DNA from: Phyllobacteriaceae bacterium
GTDB taxonomy: Bacteria > Pseudomonadota > Alphaproteobacteria > Rhizobiales > Ancalomicrobiaceae
Assembly (NCBI GenBank): GCA_012517025.1
Contig: JAAYVT010000116.1
Location: 1-8,145 of the forward strand
Direction: 5' to 3'
Length of the DNA stretch: 8,145 nt
In this document: piece after piece, positions 1 to 6,638 of the stretch
How the letters are laid out: every line of letters starts with the position of its first letter
Numbering within the stretch: position 1 is the stretch's first letter
Made by a program: the position numbers and the translations under genes
Notes under the pieces: generated by a model
Told to the model about the DNA's origin: nothing
Seen by the model: only the letters and a program-made list of their open reading frames with translations
Database searches by the model: none

Positions 1-2024
1 AGGCCGGGCGGCACCGCGACCTCGAGCCGATGGCCGGTGGTCTTCAACCCCGGCCGCAGCGAGGCGACGATCTGATCGGTCGCCTCGGCGAGATCGAAGG
101 CGCGGCGATCGGGATGGGTGCGGTCGACCGCCACTTGTTTGAAGGCGAGGACGAGATCGGCGGCGCGCGTCAGATTGGCCACCATCTGGCGGGCCGCCTC
201 GCGGGCGTCGGCGACGAAGTCGTCGAGTCGCGACCGCCGCAGCCCGCCGGCGGCGACTTCCGCGGCGAAGGCGTCGGCGCGGGCGGAAAGCGTCGAGGCG
301 ACGGTCAGGCCGATGCCGACCGGGCTGTTGACCTCGTGGGCGACGCCGGCGACCAGCGCGCCGACGGCGGCGAGCTTCTCGGCCTCCACCAGATCGTCGC
401 GAGCGCGGGCGAGGTGTTCGAGCGCGGCCTCGGCGCGGTCGCGGGCGGCGCGGATCTCCTCCTCGGCGCGCTTGCCCTCGCTGTCGTCGTAGACCCACAG
501 GATGTGGGCCGGCCGGCCGGCGAAGTCGATCGCCCCGATCTCCATCAGCGCCCACCACGACGATCCGTCGGGGCGGCGCATCTCCGCCTGCCAGGCGCCG
601 ACGCCGCCGCGCCGGGCGACCGCGTCGGCGAGACGGACGGCGCCGTCTGGAGCGGCGAAGCGGTCGGCGAGGTCATTGCCGGTGGCGAGCGGACGGCCGT
701 CCGCGGCGGGCGGGAAGAGATCGCGCCATCGGCAGTTGGAGAAGTCGATCCGGCCGGAGCCGGCCGAGACCACGGCGATGGCGATCGGGCTGGTCTCCAG
801 CACCGACAGCCAGCGCTTCTCCTGCAGCAGGTGGTCCTCCTCGCGGCGGTGGCGCTCGGCGAGGTCGCGGCGCAGCACCTCCAGGGAGCGGGCGTTGGCG
901 CCGATCTCGTCGGGGGCTTCGAGCCCCGGCGGCGGCCGGTCGGTGCGGCCGACGGCGAACCCGGCGAGGCTTTCAGCCTCCTCGGCGAGCGGCTCGACGA
1001 TCGAGCGCCCGACGAGCCGGGCGACCACCAGACCGAGGGCGAGCGACAGCGCCGACAACAGGCCGATCCGCAGGGTCAGCGCGACCAGCCGATCCTCGAA
1101 GCGATCGAAGGTCTCGCGTTCCAGGCCGCGCTGGCGGTCGACGAGACGGTCGAGGGCGTCGTTCATCGATTCGCGGTTGCCGTCGACGTAGCCGGAGAGC
1201 CACAGCGCCTTGCGCCAGGAGATGGCGACCAGCTTCTCGAACACCGTGTCGAGGCGGGCGAGCAACGGCTCGAAACGCTCGATCGCGTAGGTGCGGCTGT
1301 CGGGGCCGGGGTGCTCGCCGATGCGCGCCAGCGCGGCGCCGAAGGCGCGGCGGGCGCTGCGGGCCGCCTCGATCTCGCCGAGGTCGCGGGAGCGACGGTA
1401 GGAGACGAGATCGAGCCGAAGCGCGGCGAAGCGGTCGTAGGCCTCGGCGACCGCCGGCCTGAGGGCGACGTCGCCGGGACGGATCGCCAGATCGAGGGCG
1501 TCGAGGCGGCGGCGGATCGCCGCGACGAGCTCCTCGAACTCGCCGTCGTAGAGCAGCGCGACGTCGATCTCGAGCCCGCGCAGGTCGTCGAAGCCGACCA
1601 GAAAGCGGCGGGCGGCGTCGGTGAAGGTCTCGACGTCGTCGACGTCGTCGGGGCGGGCGCCGTCGCGCACCCGCCAGAGATTGCCGGTGAACTCCGACTT
1701 CATCGTCTCGACGTCGGTGCGGCTGGCCTCGTCCGGCGTGTCGAGGAAGCCCTTCACCTCGCGGTTGAGGCGATTGGTCGCCCGCTCGAGGGCGGCGAGT
1801 TGATCGCGGCGGGCGTGCACCGCTCGCATGTCGCTCCACGAGGTCCGAAGCTCGGTGCCCTGCAACCAGGTGAACCCGACCAGGGCCGCCGCGCCGAACG
1901 CGGCGGCGAAGGTGGGCAGGGCGACGCGCAGGCGGATCGGGATCCGCCGCAGCCCGAACCGCAGCGGCGCGACCGGCGCCGTCGGGTGGGTCGCGGCCGG
2001 TTCGATCGGATCCTCCACCGCCAT
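1..2024 (-). CDS. PAS-domain membrane sensor histidine kinase (C-terminus missing at window edge)
   Basis: This is an inner-membrane two-component sensor kinase that should autophosphorylate a histidine and pass the phosphate to a response regulator not in the window. I translated 674 uninterrupted codons from ATG at 2024. A hydrophobic helix lies at about residues 33-55, followed by a roughly 260-residue, mostly helical charged periplasmic region, and a second helix at about 315-338. Then come a HAMP-like linker (about 339-395), a PAS-like domain (about 400-515), a coiled-coil linker, and the phospho-acceptor region KLAAVGALVAGVAHEVNSP with His563. The HATPase domain begins near residue 643 and is cut off at base 1, so its N, G1 and G2 boxes cannot be seen. 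The start is supported by a GAGGGGAGG ribosome binding site at 2030-2038, 5 nt upstream. The gene sits 28 nt downstream of the secreted-protein gene, probably in one operon. The periplasmic region resembles no named sensor domain I recognise, so the stimulus is unknown. Confidence 0.93.
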   Translation of the reverse strand, partial: MAVEDPIEPAATHPTAPVAPLRFGLRRIPIRLRVALPTFAAAFGAAALVGFTWLQGTELRTSWSDMRAVHARRDQLAALERATNRLNREVKGFLDTPDEASRTDVETMKSEFTGNLWRVRDGARPDDVDDVETFTDAARRFLVGFDDLRGLEIDVALLYDGEFEELVAAIRRRLDALDLAIRPGDVALRPAVAEAYDRFAALRLDLVSYRRSRDLGEIEAARSARRAFGAALARIGEHPGPDSRTYAIERFEPLLARLDTVFEKLVAISWRKALWLSGYVDGNRESMNDALDRLVDRQRGLERETFDRFEDRLVALTLRIGLLSALSLALGLVVARLVGRSIVEPLAEEAESLAGFAVGRTDRPPPGLEAPDEIGANARSLEVLRRDLAERHRREEDHLLQEKRWLSVLETSPIAIAVVSAGSGRIDFSNCRWRDLFPPAADGRPLATGNDLADRFAAPDGAVRLADAVARRGGVGAWQAEMRRPDGSSWWALMEIGAIDFAGRPAHILWVYDDSEGKRAEEEIRAARDRAEAALEHLARARDDLVEAEKLAAVGALVAGVAHEVNSPVGIGLTVASTLSARADAFAAEVAAGGLRRSRLDDFVADAREAARQMVANLTRAADLVLAFKQVAVDRTHPDRRAFDLAEATDQIVASLRPGLKTTGHRLEVAVPPG

Positions 2025-2052
2025 CACCGCCTCCCCTCGCCGTCGCAGCGGC

Positions 2053-3012
2053 TCAGCGGTCGCGGAAGTCGCGGAAGCCGACGTCGGGCGCCGAAGTGTT
2101 GTGGCTCGACGGCAGCGAGCGGCGGAAGGCGACGTCCGCCGCCTGGCCGTCCTTCCAGTCGACCACCACGGTCGAGGTCTCGGCCGCGCCGGGGGTGGCG
2201 CGCACCACCGTCTCGGCGGTGTCGGCGTTGCCGGGGGCGACGTACATCGAGCGCAGCGCGGCGAACGGCGTCTTGCCGAGATCGACGCCGTCGAAGGCGA
2301 CGTCGACCGCGGCCTTGCCGACCTCGATCTCCTTCAACGTGACCACGGCCTTGCCGCCCTTGGCGAATTCCAGGGTGAAGGCGAGCGTCGCCGGATCGAA
2401 GGCGACCGACTTGTAGGCGACGAAAGGCCGGGTGCTCTCCTCCACCGGGCCGATCAGGAAGGAGGAGCCGTAGGCGACCTCGCGCATGCGGAAGGGCGGC
2501 AGCGCCTTCAGCCGCCAATAGCCGTCCTGCGGATAGAACACCAGGAACTCCACCGGTCCGGCCGCCGTCTTGCGCCACAGCTGGACGAGATGGAGGAAGT
2601 TCTGGGTGAGCTTGCCGACCGTCACCGGCACCACCGTCGGACGCCAGAAGTCGGGATAGACCACGCCCTTCAGAACGTATTCGCCGTCCTCCCACAGGGT
2701 CGCGGTCGGCGGGGTGTAGTGGGAGACGCCGTCGGCGCCGCCGGAATGGCCGAAGCTGCAGCCGGAGAAGTCGGGCGCCTGACGATCGCGGACGATGGTG
2801 TCGACGTAAGCCGGCGTCTTCGCCTCGATGGTGAAGGCGGCGACCTTCGGCGAGGCCAACGTGTAATAGACGTTGTCCTCCTCGGCGCATTTGGTGACGT
2901 AGGACTTGTTGTGGACGTCGACCGTGATCGGCTCGGCGCGGGCCGTCGCGAGGCTCGAGAAGGCCGCGACGGCGGCGGCGAGGACGGCGATCGGGCCGAT
3001 CGGGCGGGACAT
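2053..3012 (-). CDS. Secreted/periplasmic protein of unknown function, paired with sensor kinase
   Basis: The product is a 319-residue protein that I do not recognise functionally. It begins with a typical Sec signal peptide: MSRP, a hydrophobic core (about residues 6-21), then ATARA before Glu27, giving a predicted signal peptidase I cut after Ala26. The mature part looks like a soluble, mostly beta protein. It has two cysteines (Cys42 in YVTKCAEED and Cys85 in DFSGCSFGH) that could form a disulfide in the periplasm. Many aromatic residues lie in the middle (YPDFWRP near 119-124, LVFYPQDGYW near 157-166). I chose ATG at 3012 because of the signal peptide and a GAGGAGA ribosome binding site at 3019-3025, 6 nt upstream. 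The frame stays open up to 3177, but that extension would bury the signal peptide. It is the first gene of an apparent operon with the kinase, so a ligand-binding or sensory accessory role is plausible but is only inference from position. Confidence 0.9.
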   Translation of the reverse strand: MSRPIGPIAVLAAAVAAFSSLATARAEPITVDVHNKSYVTKCAEEDNVYYTLASPKVAAFTIEAKTPAYVDTIVRDRQAPDFSGCSFGHSGGADGVSHYTPPTATLWEDGEYVLKGVVYPDFWRPTVVPVTVGKLTQNFLHLVQLWRKTAAGPVEFLVFYPQDGYWRLKALPPFRMREVAYGSSFLIGPVEESTRPFVAYKSVAFDPATLAFTLEFAKGGKAVVTLKEIEVGKAAVDVAFDGVDLGKTPFAALRSMYVAPGNADTAETVVRATPGAAETSTVVVDWKDGQAADVAFRRSLPSSHNTSAPDVGFRDFRDR

Positions 3013-3062
3013 GTCGGATCTCCTCTGGCGGCGCGGTGGCGACGCGACGGCGCTCGGTGTCG

Positions 3063-3091
3063 GTGGTAGCCTTCGGCTTCGCCGTCGGCAA
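3063..3091 (-). promoter_or_regulatory. Possible housekeeping sigma promoter for the secreted-protein/kinase operon
   Basis: Read on the minus strand, TTGCCG (3086-3091) is followed after 17 nt by TACCAC (3063-3068). Each hexamer is only a partial match to the sigma-70 type consensus, but the spacing is ideal. It would place the transcript start about 45 nt upstream of the ATG at 3012, leaving room for the strong ribosome binding site. Position and spacing are the main support. Confidence 0.27.
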
Positions 3092-3166
3092 GTGCGCCGC
3101 GACCGCTTGGACGCGACGGACGAGCCCCCCATATGAGGGCGACGTCGTGACGAGGACCCCATCCGC

Positions 3167-3805
3167 GTGAGTTCCACCGAGACCCCCTCCCCCGCGCCGC
3201 GCCGGCGCCGCCCCCTGCCGCGACCGTTGCGCCGCCTGTTGCGCTGGCCGGCGCTGGTGCTGGTGGCGATCTACTTCCTGATCGACGACGTGGTGCTGGC
3301 GGCGGTCCGACCGCTGGTCGCCGCCGTCGCCGAGCTGCGCCCGTTCGTGCGCCTCGCCGCCCTGCTCGACCGGCTGCCGCCCTACCCGACGCTGATCCTG
3401 TTCCTGGTGCCGTTCGCGGTGCTGGAGCCGTTCAAGATCGGCGGCCTGTGGCTGATGGCGACCGGACATTTCCGGATCGGCGTGATCACCCTGGCGGCGG
3501 CCCATCTGCTGTCGATCGTGGTGGTCGAACGGCTGTTCCACGCCACCCGCGACAAGCTCCTGACCATCCCGTGGTTCGCCTGGACCCACGGGAAGGTGAT
3601 GGGGCTCTACGACTGGTCGGTCGGCCGCCTCAAGGCGACCGAGGCGTGGCGACGGGCGGCGGCGACGCTGCACGCGGCGCGGCTGCGGCTGCGGGCGGCG
3701 GTGGCGACGATCCGGGCGAGCCGGATGGTCGCGACGCTGCGCCGCTTCGCCGACGAACTTCGTTCACGGCTTCCGCGTCTCGGCATCCGCGCGCGCCGGC
3801 GCTGA
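3167..3805 (+). CDS. Conserved hypothetical integral membrane protein, arginine-rich ends
   Basis: The product is a 212-residue inner-membrane protein of unknown function. After a proline- and arginine-rich cytoplasmic-looking N-terminus (residues 1-26), hydrophobic segments lie at about 27-50, 74-97 and 103-122. Recognisable stretches are IYFLIDDVVLAA (35-46), LPPYPTLILFLVPF (70-83), EPFKIGGLWLMATGHF (87-102) and ERLFHATRDKLLTIPWFAW (121-139). From memory, similar proteins are widespread in alphaproteobacteria as uncharacterised membrane proteins; I cannot verify this here. The C-terminal 60 residues are a basic amphipathic helix rich in Arg and Ala. The start is GTG at 3167 with GAGGA at 3152-3156, a weak and rather distant ribosome binding site. 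The gene is divergent from the secreted-protein operon, and its last 42 bp overlap the end of the exporter gene on the other strand. No catalytic motif is visible. Confidence 0.85.
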   Translation: MSSTETPSPAPRRRRPLPRPLRRLLRWPALVLVAIYFLIDDVVLAAVRPLVAAVAELRPFVRLAALLDRLPPYPTLILFLVPFAVLEPFKIGGLWLMATGHFRIGVITLAAAHLLSIVVVERLFHATRDKLLTIPWFAWTHGKVMGLYDWSVGRLKATEAWRRAAATLHAARLRLRAAVATIRASRMVATLRRFADELRSRLPRLGIRARRR

Positions 3806-5239
3806 GGCCGGCGCGGTGCCGCGCAACGGGCGTTCCTGCAGGAAGCACAGGATCGCGAAGCCGATCGTCTGTCCGACCACGACCGCCGCGAACAGCCAGC
3901 GGAAGGCGCCGGCCGCGACGGGATCGGTCCCGCCGACGTGGGTCGCACCTTCGCCGACGCCGGCGATCCCGGCCGCCGCCAGGACGGCGCCGAGCACCGT
4001 CACCGACACCACCGAGCCGAGCGAGCGCATGAAGGCGAGCGCCCCCATGGCGACGCCGAGGTCGTGGCGCTCGACCGCGTTCTGCACCGCCACCGTGCCG
4101 ATCGGGAAGATCGTGCCGGTGCCGAGACCGACGAGGGCGAGCAGGGCCTCGACGCCCCAGAAGCCGACCCGATCGGCGAAGAACGACAGCGCGACCGTCG
4201 CCGCGATCGCCAGCGCCGAGCCGCCGAGCACGGCGCGGCGATAACGGACGATCCACACCATGGCGCGGCCGGCGAGGTTGGCGCCGGTCACGGTGCCGAG
4301 GGTGAGCGCCAACAGGCCGAAGCCGGCGGAGGCCGGGGCGAGGCCGGCGACCGTCTCGAACCACAGCGGCATGTAGACCGACAGGCCGACGTAGGCGCCC
4401 ATCGAGAAGAACAGCGCCGAGACCACCACGGCGATCACCGGATCGCGCAGCACGTGGACGGGCATCACCGCTTCTTCCACCGTCACGACGTGGCGGGCGA
4501 AGATCGCGCCGAGGACGACGGCGGCGGCGAACAGGGCGAGGATCTGCGGCGAGCCCCAGGCCCAGCGATTGCCGCCCCAAGTCAGCGCCAGCATGAAGGC
4601 GACGGTGGCGGCGACCACCAGCGCCGAGCCGACGAGGTCGAGCCGGGCCGGCCGGGTGACGTCGGGGACGCGGCGCAGGGCGCGGTGGATCGTCAGCGAG
4701 GCGACGCCGGCGAGCGGCAGGTTGATCCAGAAGATCATCGACCAGTGCAGATGCTCGGCGAAGACGCCGCCGGCGAGCGGCCCGGCGATCGAGGCGACCG
4801 CCCACACCGTCGAGATGTGGACCATGTATTTCGCCCGGTCGCGCGGCGGCACCACGTCGCCGATGATGGTCTGGACGAGGCCGACCAGCCCTCCCCCGCC
4901 GAGGCCTTGCACGGCGCGGCCGAGGATCAGGATCGGCATCGACGGGGCGAGCGCGCACAGGATCGATCCGAGAGCGAAGATCGCCACCGCGCCGTAGAGC
5001 GTCGGCTTGCGGCCGCGCAGATCGGCGAGTTTGCCGTAGAGCGGCGTCACCGCCGTCGAGGTCAGGAAATAGGCCGAGACCACCCAGGCCAGCCAATCGG
5101 CGTCGCCGAGGGTGGCGCCGATGGTCGGCAGCGCCGGCGAGACGATGGTCTGGTCGAGCGCGGCGAGGAGGAGAACCACCAGCGCGCCGATCACCACGGC
5201 GCGGCGATCGTGCTCCGCGAGAGGAGGCGTGTGCATCAT
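3764..5239 (-). CDS. MFS drug/proton antiporter, DHA2 (EmrB/QacA-like) family
   Basis: This is an inner-membrane proton-driven multidrug exporter of the 14-helix DHA2 family; the substrate cannot be read from sequence. The 491-residue length fits. Family signatures appear in order: motif D1 LDQTIVSPALP (28-38) with Asp29 in helix 1; motif A GKLADLRGRK (69-78) in the loop between helices 2 and 3; motif B GRAVQGLGGGG (107-117) with Arg108; and motif C GPLAGG (153-158) followed by FWINLP (170-175). Hydrophobic segments continue to about residue 467, ending in a short hydrophilic tail. I start at the first of two tandem ATG codons (5239; the next is at 5236). The frame extends upstream to 5356, but that segment is not hydrophobic and runs through three inverted repeats. 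No strong ribosome binding site precedes the ATG. No TetR or MarR repressor and no membrane-fusion partner is adjacent, so it probably works alone across the inner membrane or with a distant partner. Confidence 0.94.
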   Translation of the reverse strand: MMHTPPLAEHDRRAVVIGALVVLLLAALDQTIVSPALPTIGATLGDADWLAWVVSAYFLTSTAVTPLYGKLADLRGRKPTLYGAVAIFALGSILCALAPSMPILILGRAVQGLGGGGLVGLVQTIIGDVVPPRDRAKYMVHISTVWAVASIAGPLAGGVFAEHLHWSMIFWINLPLAGVASLTIHRALRRVPDVTRPARLDLVGSALVVAATVAFMLALTWGGNRWAWGSPQILALFAAAVVLGAIFARHVVTVEEAVMPVHVLRDPVIAVVVSALFFSMGAYVGLSVYMPLWFETVAGLAPASAGFGLLALTLGTVTGANLAGRAMVWIVRYRRAVLGGSALAIAATVALSFFADRVGFWGVEALLALVGLGTGTIFPIGTVAVQNAVERHDLGVAMGALAFMRSLGSVVSVTVLGAVLAAAGIAGVGEGATHVGGTDPVAAGAFRWLFAAVVVGQTIGFAILCFLQERPLRGTAPASAPARADAETRKP

Positions 5240-5249
5240 GAGCGGGGAA

Positions 5250-5281
5250 CCCGGCGGGAGATCACGACACTCGACGCCGGG
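5250..5281 (-). repeat. Inverted repeat in exporter leader, next to the start codon
   Basis: On the minus strand CCCGGCG (5275-5281) and CGCCGGG (5250-5256) are perfect 7-bp complements around an 18-nt loop. The downstream arm ends 10 nt before the ATG at 5239, where a ribosome binding site would normally lie. In the mRNA this GC-only stem could limit ribosome access. GC-rich complements arise readily by chance in this genome, so function is inferred from position only. Confidence 0.4.
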
Positions 5282-5291
5282 ACGCAGACCC

Positions 5292-5311
5292 GGATCGAAT
5301 GGATTCGATCC
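5292..5311. promoter_or_regulatory. 20-bp palindrome upstream of exporter gene, candidate operator
   Basis: GGATCGAAT (5292-5300) and ATTCGATCC (5303-5311) are perfect 9-bp arms around a 2-bp centre. The site lies 53-72 nt upstream of the exporter ATG. A TAGGAT hexamer, a possible -10 element on the minus strand (5308-5313), overlaps one edge. Symmetry, length and position fit an operator for a dimeric repressor of the TetR or MarR kind that commonly controls such exporters, but no regulator gene is in the window. As RNA it would form an 8-bp stem with a 4-nt loop. No U-tract follows on either strand, so a classical terminator is unlikely. Confidence 0.5.
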
Positions 5312-5337
5312 TAGACCGGGACGGGCAGCGCCGATAC

Positions 5338-5372
5338 GCGTTTTCCCGCAGAGCACCTCCGCGCGGGAACGC
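5338..5372 (-). terminator. Stem-loop just after the aminotransferase stop, possible terminator
   Basis: TTCCCGC (5343-5349) and GCGGGAA (5363-5369) form a 7-bp stem with a 13-nt loop. Outside a 2-nt bulge the stem extends by three pairs (GCG 5338-5340 with CGC 5370-5372). It begins 12 nt after the stop codon of the aminotransferase. On the minus strand the descending arm is followed by AAAACGCG rather than a U-tract, so it is not a canonical intrinsic terminator. It may protect the transcript 3' end or act with Rho. Confidence 0.33.
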
Positions 5373-5384
5373 CGGAGTGCGACC

Positions 5385-6497
5385 TCAGCGACCGCGCGCG
5401 GCGTCGGCGAGGGCGGCCGGCAAGGCCTCGGCGAAGAGATCGAGGTCGGCGTCGGTGCCGGCGGAGACGCGGATGCAACGATCCATCGGCGCCACCCAGG
5501 GCTTGCGTACGAAGAGATCGCGCTCGATCAGGCCGTCGAGCACCGCCTTGGCGAAGGCACCGTCGCGACCGCAATCGATCGCCACGAAGTTGGTCGCCGA
5601 CGGCAGGGTGACGAGACCGCTCCGCGCGGCGATTTCGGCCATGCGCGCCTTGGACCGGTTCACGCGGGCGATCACGTCGGCGAGCCATTCGCGATCCGCG
5701 AGCGCGGCGAGCGCCGCCGCCTGGGCGACGATGCCGACGCCGAAGTGGTTGCGGATCTTGTCGAAGGCGCGGGTGATCTCGGGGGCGCCGATGCCGTAGG
5801 CGACGCGCATGCCGGCGAGCCCGTGCGCTTTGGAGAAGGTGCGGAAGCGCAAGATCCGCGGATCGTCGGGATCGACCTTCGGCAGCACGCCGGCCGGGGC
5901 GAACTCGCCATAGGCCTCGTCGAGGATCATCAGCGAGCCGTCGGGGACGTCGGCGGTCGCCCGCTCGACGTCGGCCGCCTCCCACCACGAGGCCATCGGG
6001 TTGTCGGGATTGGCGAAATAGACCAGCGGCGCAGCCTCGCGACGGGTCGCCTCGATCAGGCCGGGCAGGTTCTCACGATCGTCGACATAAGGAACACGCA
6101 CGAAGCGACCGCCGAAGCCGGCGACGTGATAATCGAAGGTCGGGTAGCCGCCGAGCGAGGTGACGACCGGCGTCCCCTGCTCGACGAACAGGCGGACGGT
6201 CATGCCGAGGAGATCGTCGATCCCCTCCCCGACCACGATGTTTTCCGGCTTCACGCCGTGATGGGCGGCGAGCGCCGCCTTCATGTCGAAGAGTTCGGGA
6301 TCGCCGTAGAGCCAGGCGTCGGCGGCGGCCTCCGCCATCGCCGCCTTCGCCTTCGGCGACGGACCGAAGACGCTCTCGTTGGCGCCGATGCGGGCGCGGA
6401 ACGGCCGCCCCCGCGTCCGCGTGATCGCCTCGGCGCCGACGAAGGGGACGGTGGCGGGCAGAGAGGCCATCAGGGGCGTGAAGCGCGGCGCGGTCAT
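5385..6497 (-). CDS. HisC-like PLP-dependent class I/II aminotransferase
   Basis: The product is a 370-residue cytoplasmic fold-type I aminotransferase close to histidinol-phosphate aminotransferases, which convert imidazole acetol phosphate and glutamate to histidinol phosphate; members of this group may also act on aromatic keto acids. Visible active-site elements are GANES (38-42), Tyr64 in LYGDPE, NPDNP (163-167), LDEAYGEF (192-199) with Asp193 and Tyr196, the PLP lysine Lys223 in TFSKAHGLAGMRVAYG with Arg231, and Arg343 in CIRVSAG, expected to bind the substrate carboxylate. The length is complete for the family. The start ATG at 6497 is supported by GAGGA about 10 nt upstream and by the PRFTPLMASLPATVPFVG opening, which I recall as typical of this rhizobial subgroup. 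The frame remains open to 6836, but that part lacks domain character. The variant NPDNP and the N-terminus differ from canonical HisC, so the substrate and the hisC symbol are left open. No other histidine or tyrosine genes are nearby. Confidence 0.92.
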   Translation of the reverse strand: MTAPRFTPLMASLPATVPFVGAEAITRTRGRPFRARIGANESVFGPSPKAKAAMAEAAADAWLYGDPELFDMKAALAAHHGVKPENIVVGEGIDDLLGMTVRLFVEQGTPVVTSLGGYPTFDYHVAGFGGRFVRVPYVDDRENLPGLIEATRREAAPLVYFANPDNPMASWWEAADVERATADVPDGSLMILDEAYGEFAPAGVLPKVDPDDPRILRFRTFSKAHGLAGMRVAYGIGAPEITRAFDKIRNHFGVGIVAQAAALAALADREWLADVIARVNRSKARMAEIAARSGLVTLPSATNFVAIDCGRDGAFAKAVLDGLIERDLFVRKPWVAPMDRCIRVSAGTDADLDLFAEALPAALADAARGR

Positions 6498-6575
6498 CGA
6501 TCTCGGATCCTCGGTTTTCGTTCGCCAACTATCGATCGTGCGGCGACGATGTCGAGAGCAAGGCCGGCATGCGCC

Positions 6576-6604
6576 TTGATCCGAACACGAATTTCGACCA
6601 TATG
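6576..6604 (+). promoter_or_regulatory. Weak candidate promoter for the helicase gene
   Basis: TTGATC (6576-6581) and CATATG (6599-6604) are separated by 17 nt, within a short AT-richer patch of an otherwise very GC-rich intergenic region. The -35 match is fair and the -10 match is poor. If used, it would give a 5' leader of about 240 nt, unusually long but compatible with post-transcriptional control of a helicase gene. Confidence 0.22.
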
Positions 6605-6623
6605 GAGCGGGCGACGCCGTTCG

Positions 6624-6638
6624 TCTCCGCATCGGAGA
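6624..6638. repeat. Short perfect dyad TCTCCG-CAT-CGGAGA
   Basis: Two 6-bp complementary arms surround a 3-nt spacer, about 20 nt downstream of the candidate helicase promoter. It could be a small RNA hairpin or a protein-binding dyad. The arms are short enough that chance is a real alternative. Confidence 0.3.

Noticed and set aside
973..1839. 288-codon minus-strand frame within the kinase gene
   Set aside because: It is a different frame from the verified kinase and gives an Arg/Pro-rich product with no motif.
30..2342. 770-codon plus-strand open frame opposite the kinase
   Set aside because: It is a low-complexity Gly/Ala/Arg/Asp-rich translation without domains. The minus strand encodes clear PAS and histidine-kinase motifs over the same bases, so this is an antisense shadow of GC-rich coding DNA.
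3013..3177. 55-residue N-terminal extension of the secreted protein
   Set aside because: It would place an Arg-rich segment before a clear signal peptide. The ATG at 3012 has a strong ribosome binding site, and the extension overlaps the divergent gene start.
2024..3673. 549-codon minus-strand frame spanning the secreted-protein gene and the membrane-protein gene
   Set aside because: It crosses two better supported genes, is Arg/Gln-rich, and has no signal, domain or ribosome binding site.
3938..5314. 458-codon plus-strand frame opposite the exporter, and the similar minus-strand frame 3630-5096
   Set aside because: The exporter frame carries all DHA2 motifs. These alternatives are His/Arg/Gly-rich shadow translations.
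5285..5320. tRNA T-arm-like sequence (TTCGATCC) in the exporter leader, considered as a tRNA remnant or attachment site
   Set aside because: No acceptor stem, anticodon arm or flanking integrase was found. The palindrome alone explains the resemblance.
5338..5372. Canonical Rho-independent terminator
   Set aside because: The stem is present but the minus strand lacks a U-tract after it, so it is listed only as a possible terminator at low confidence.
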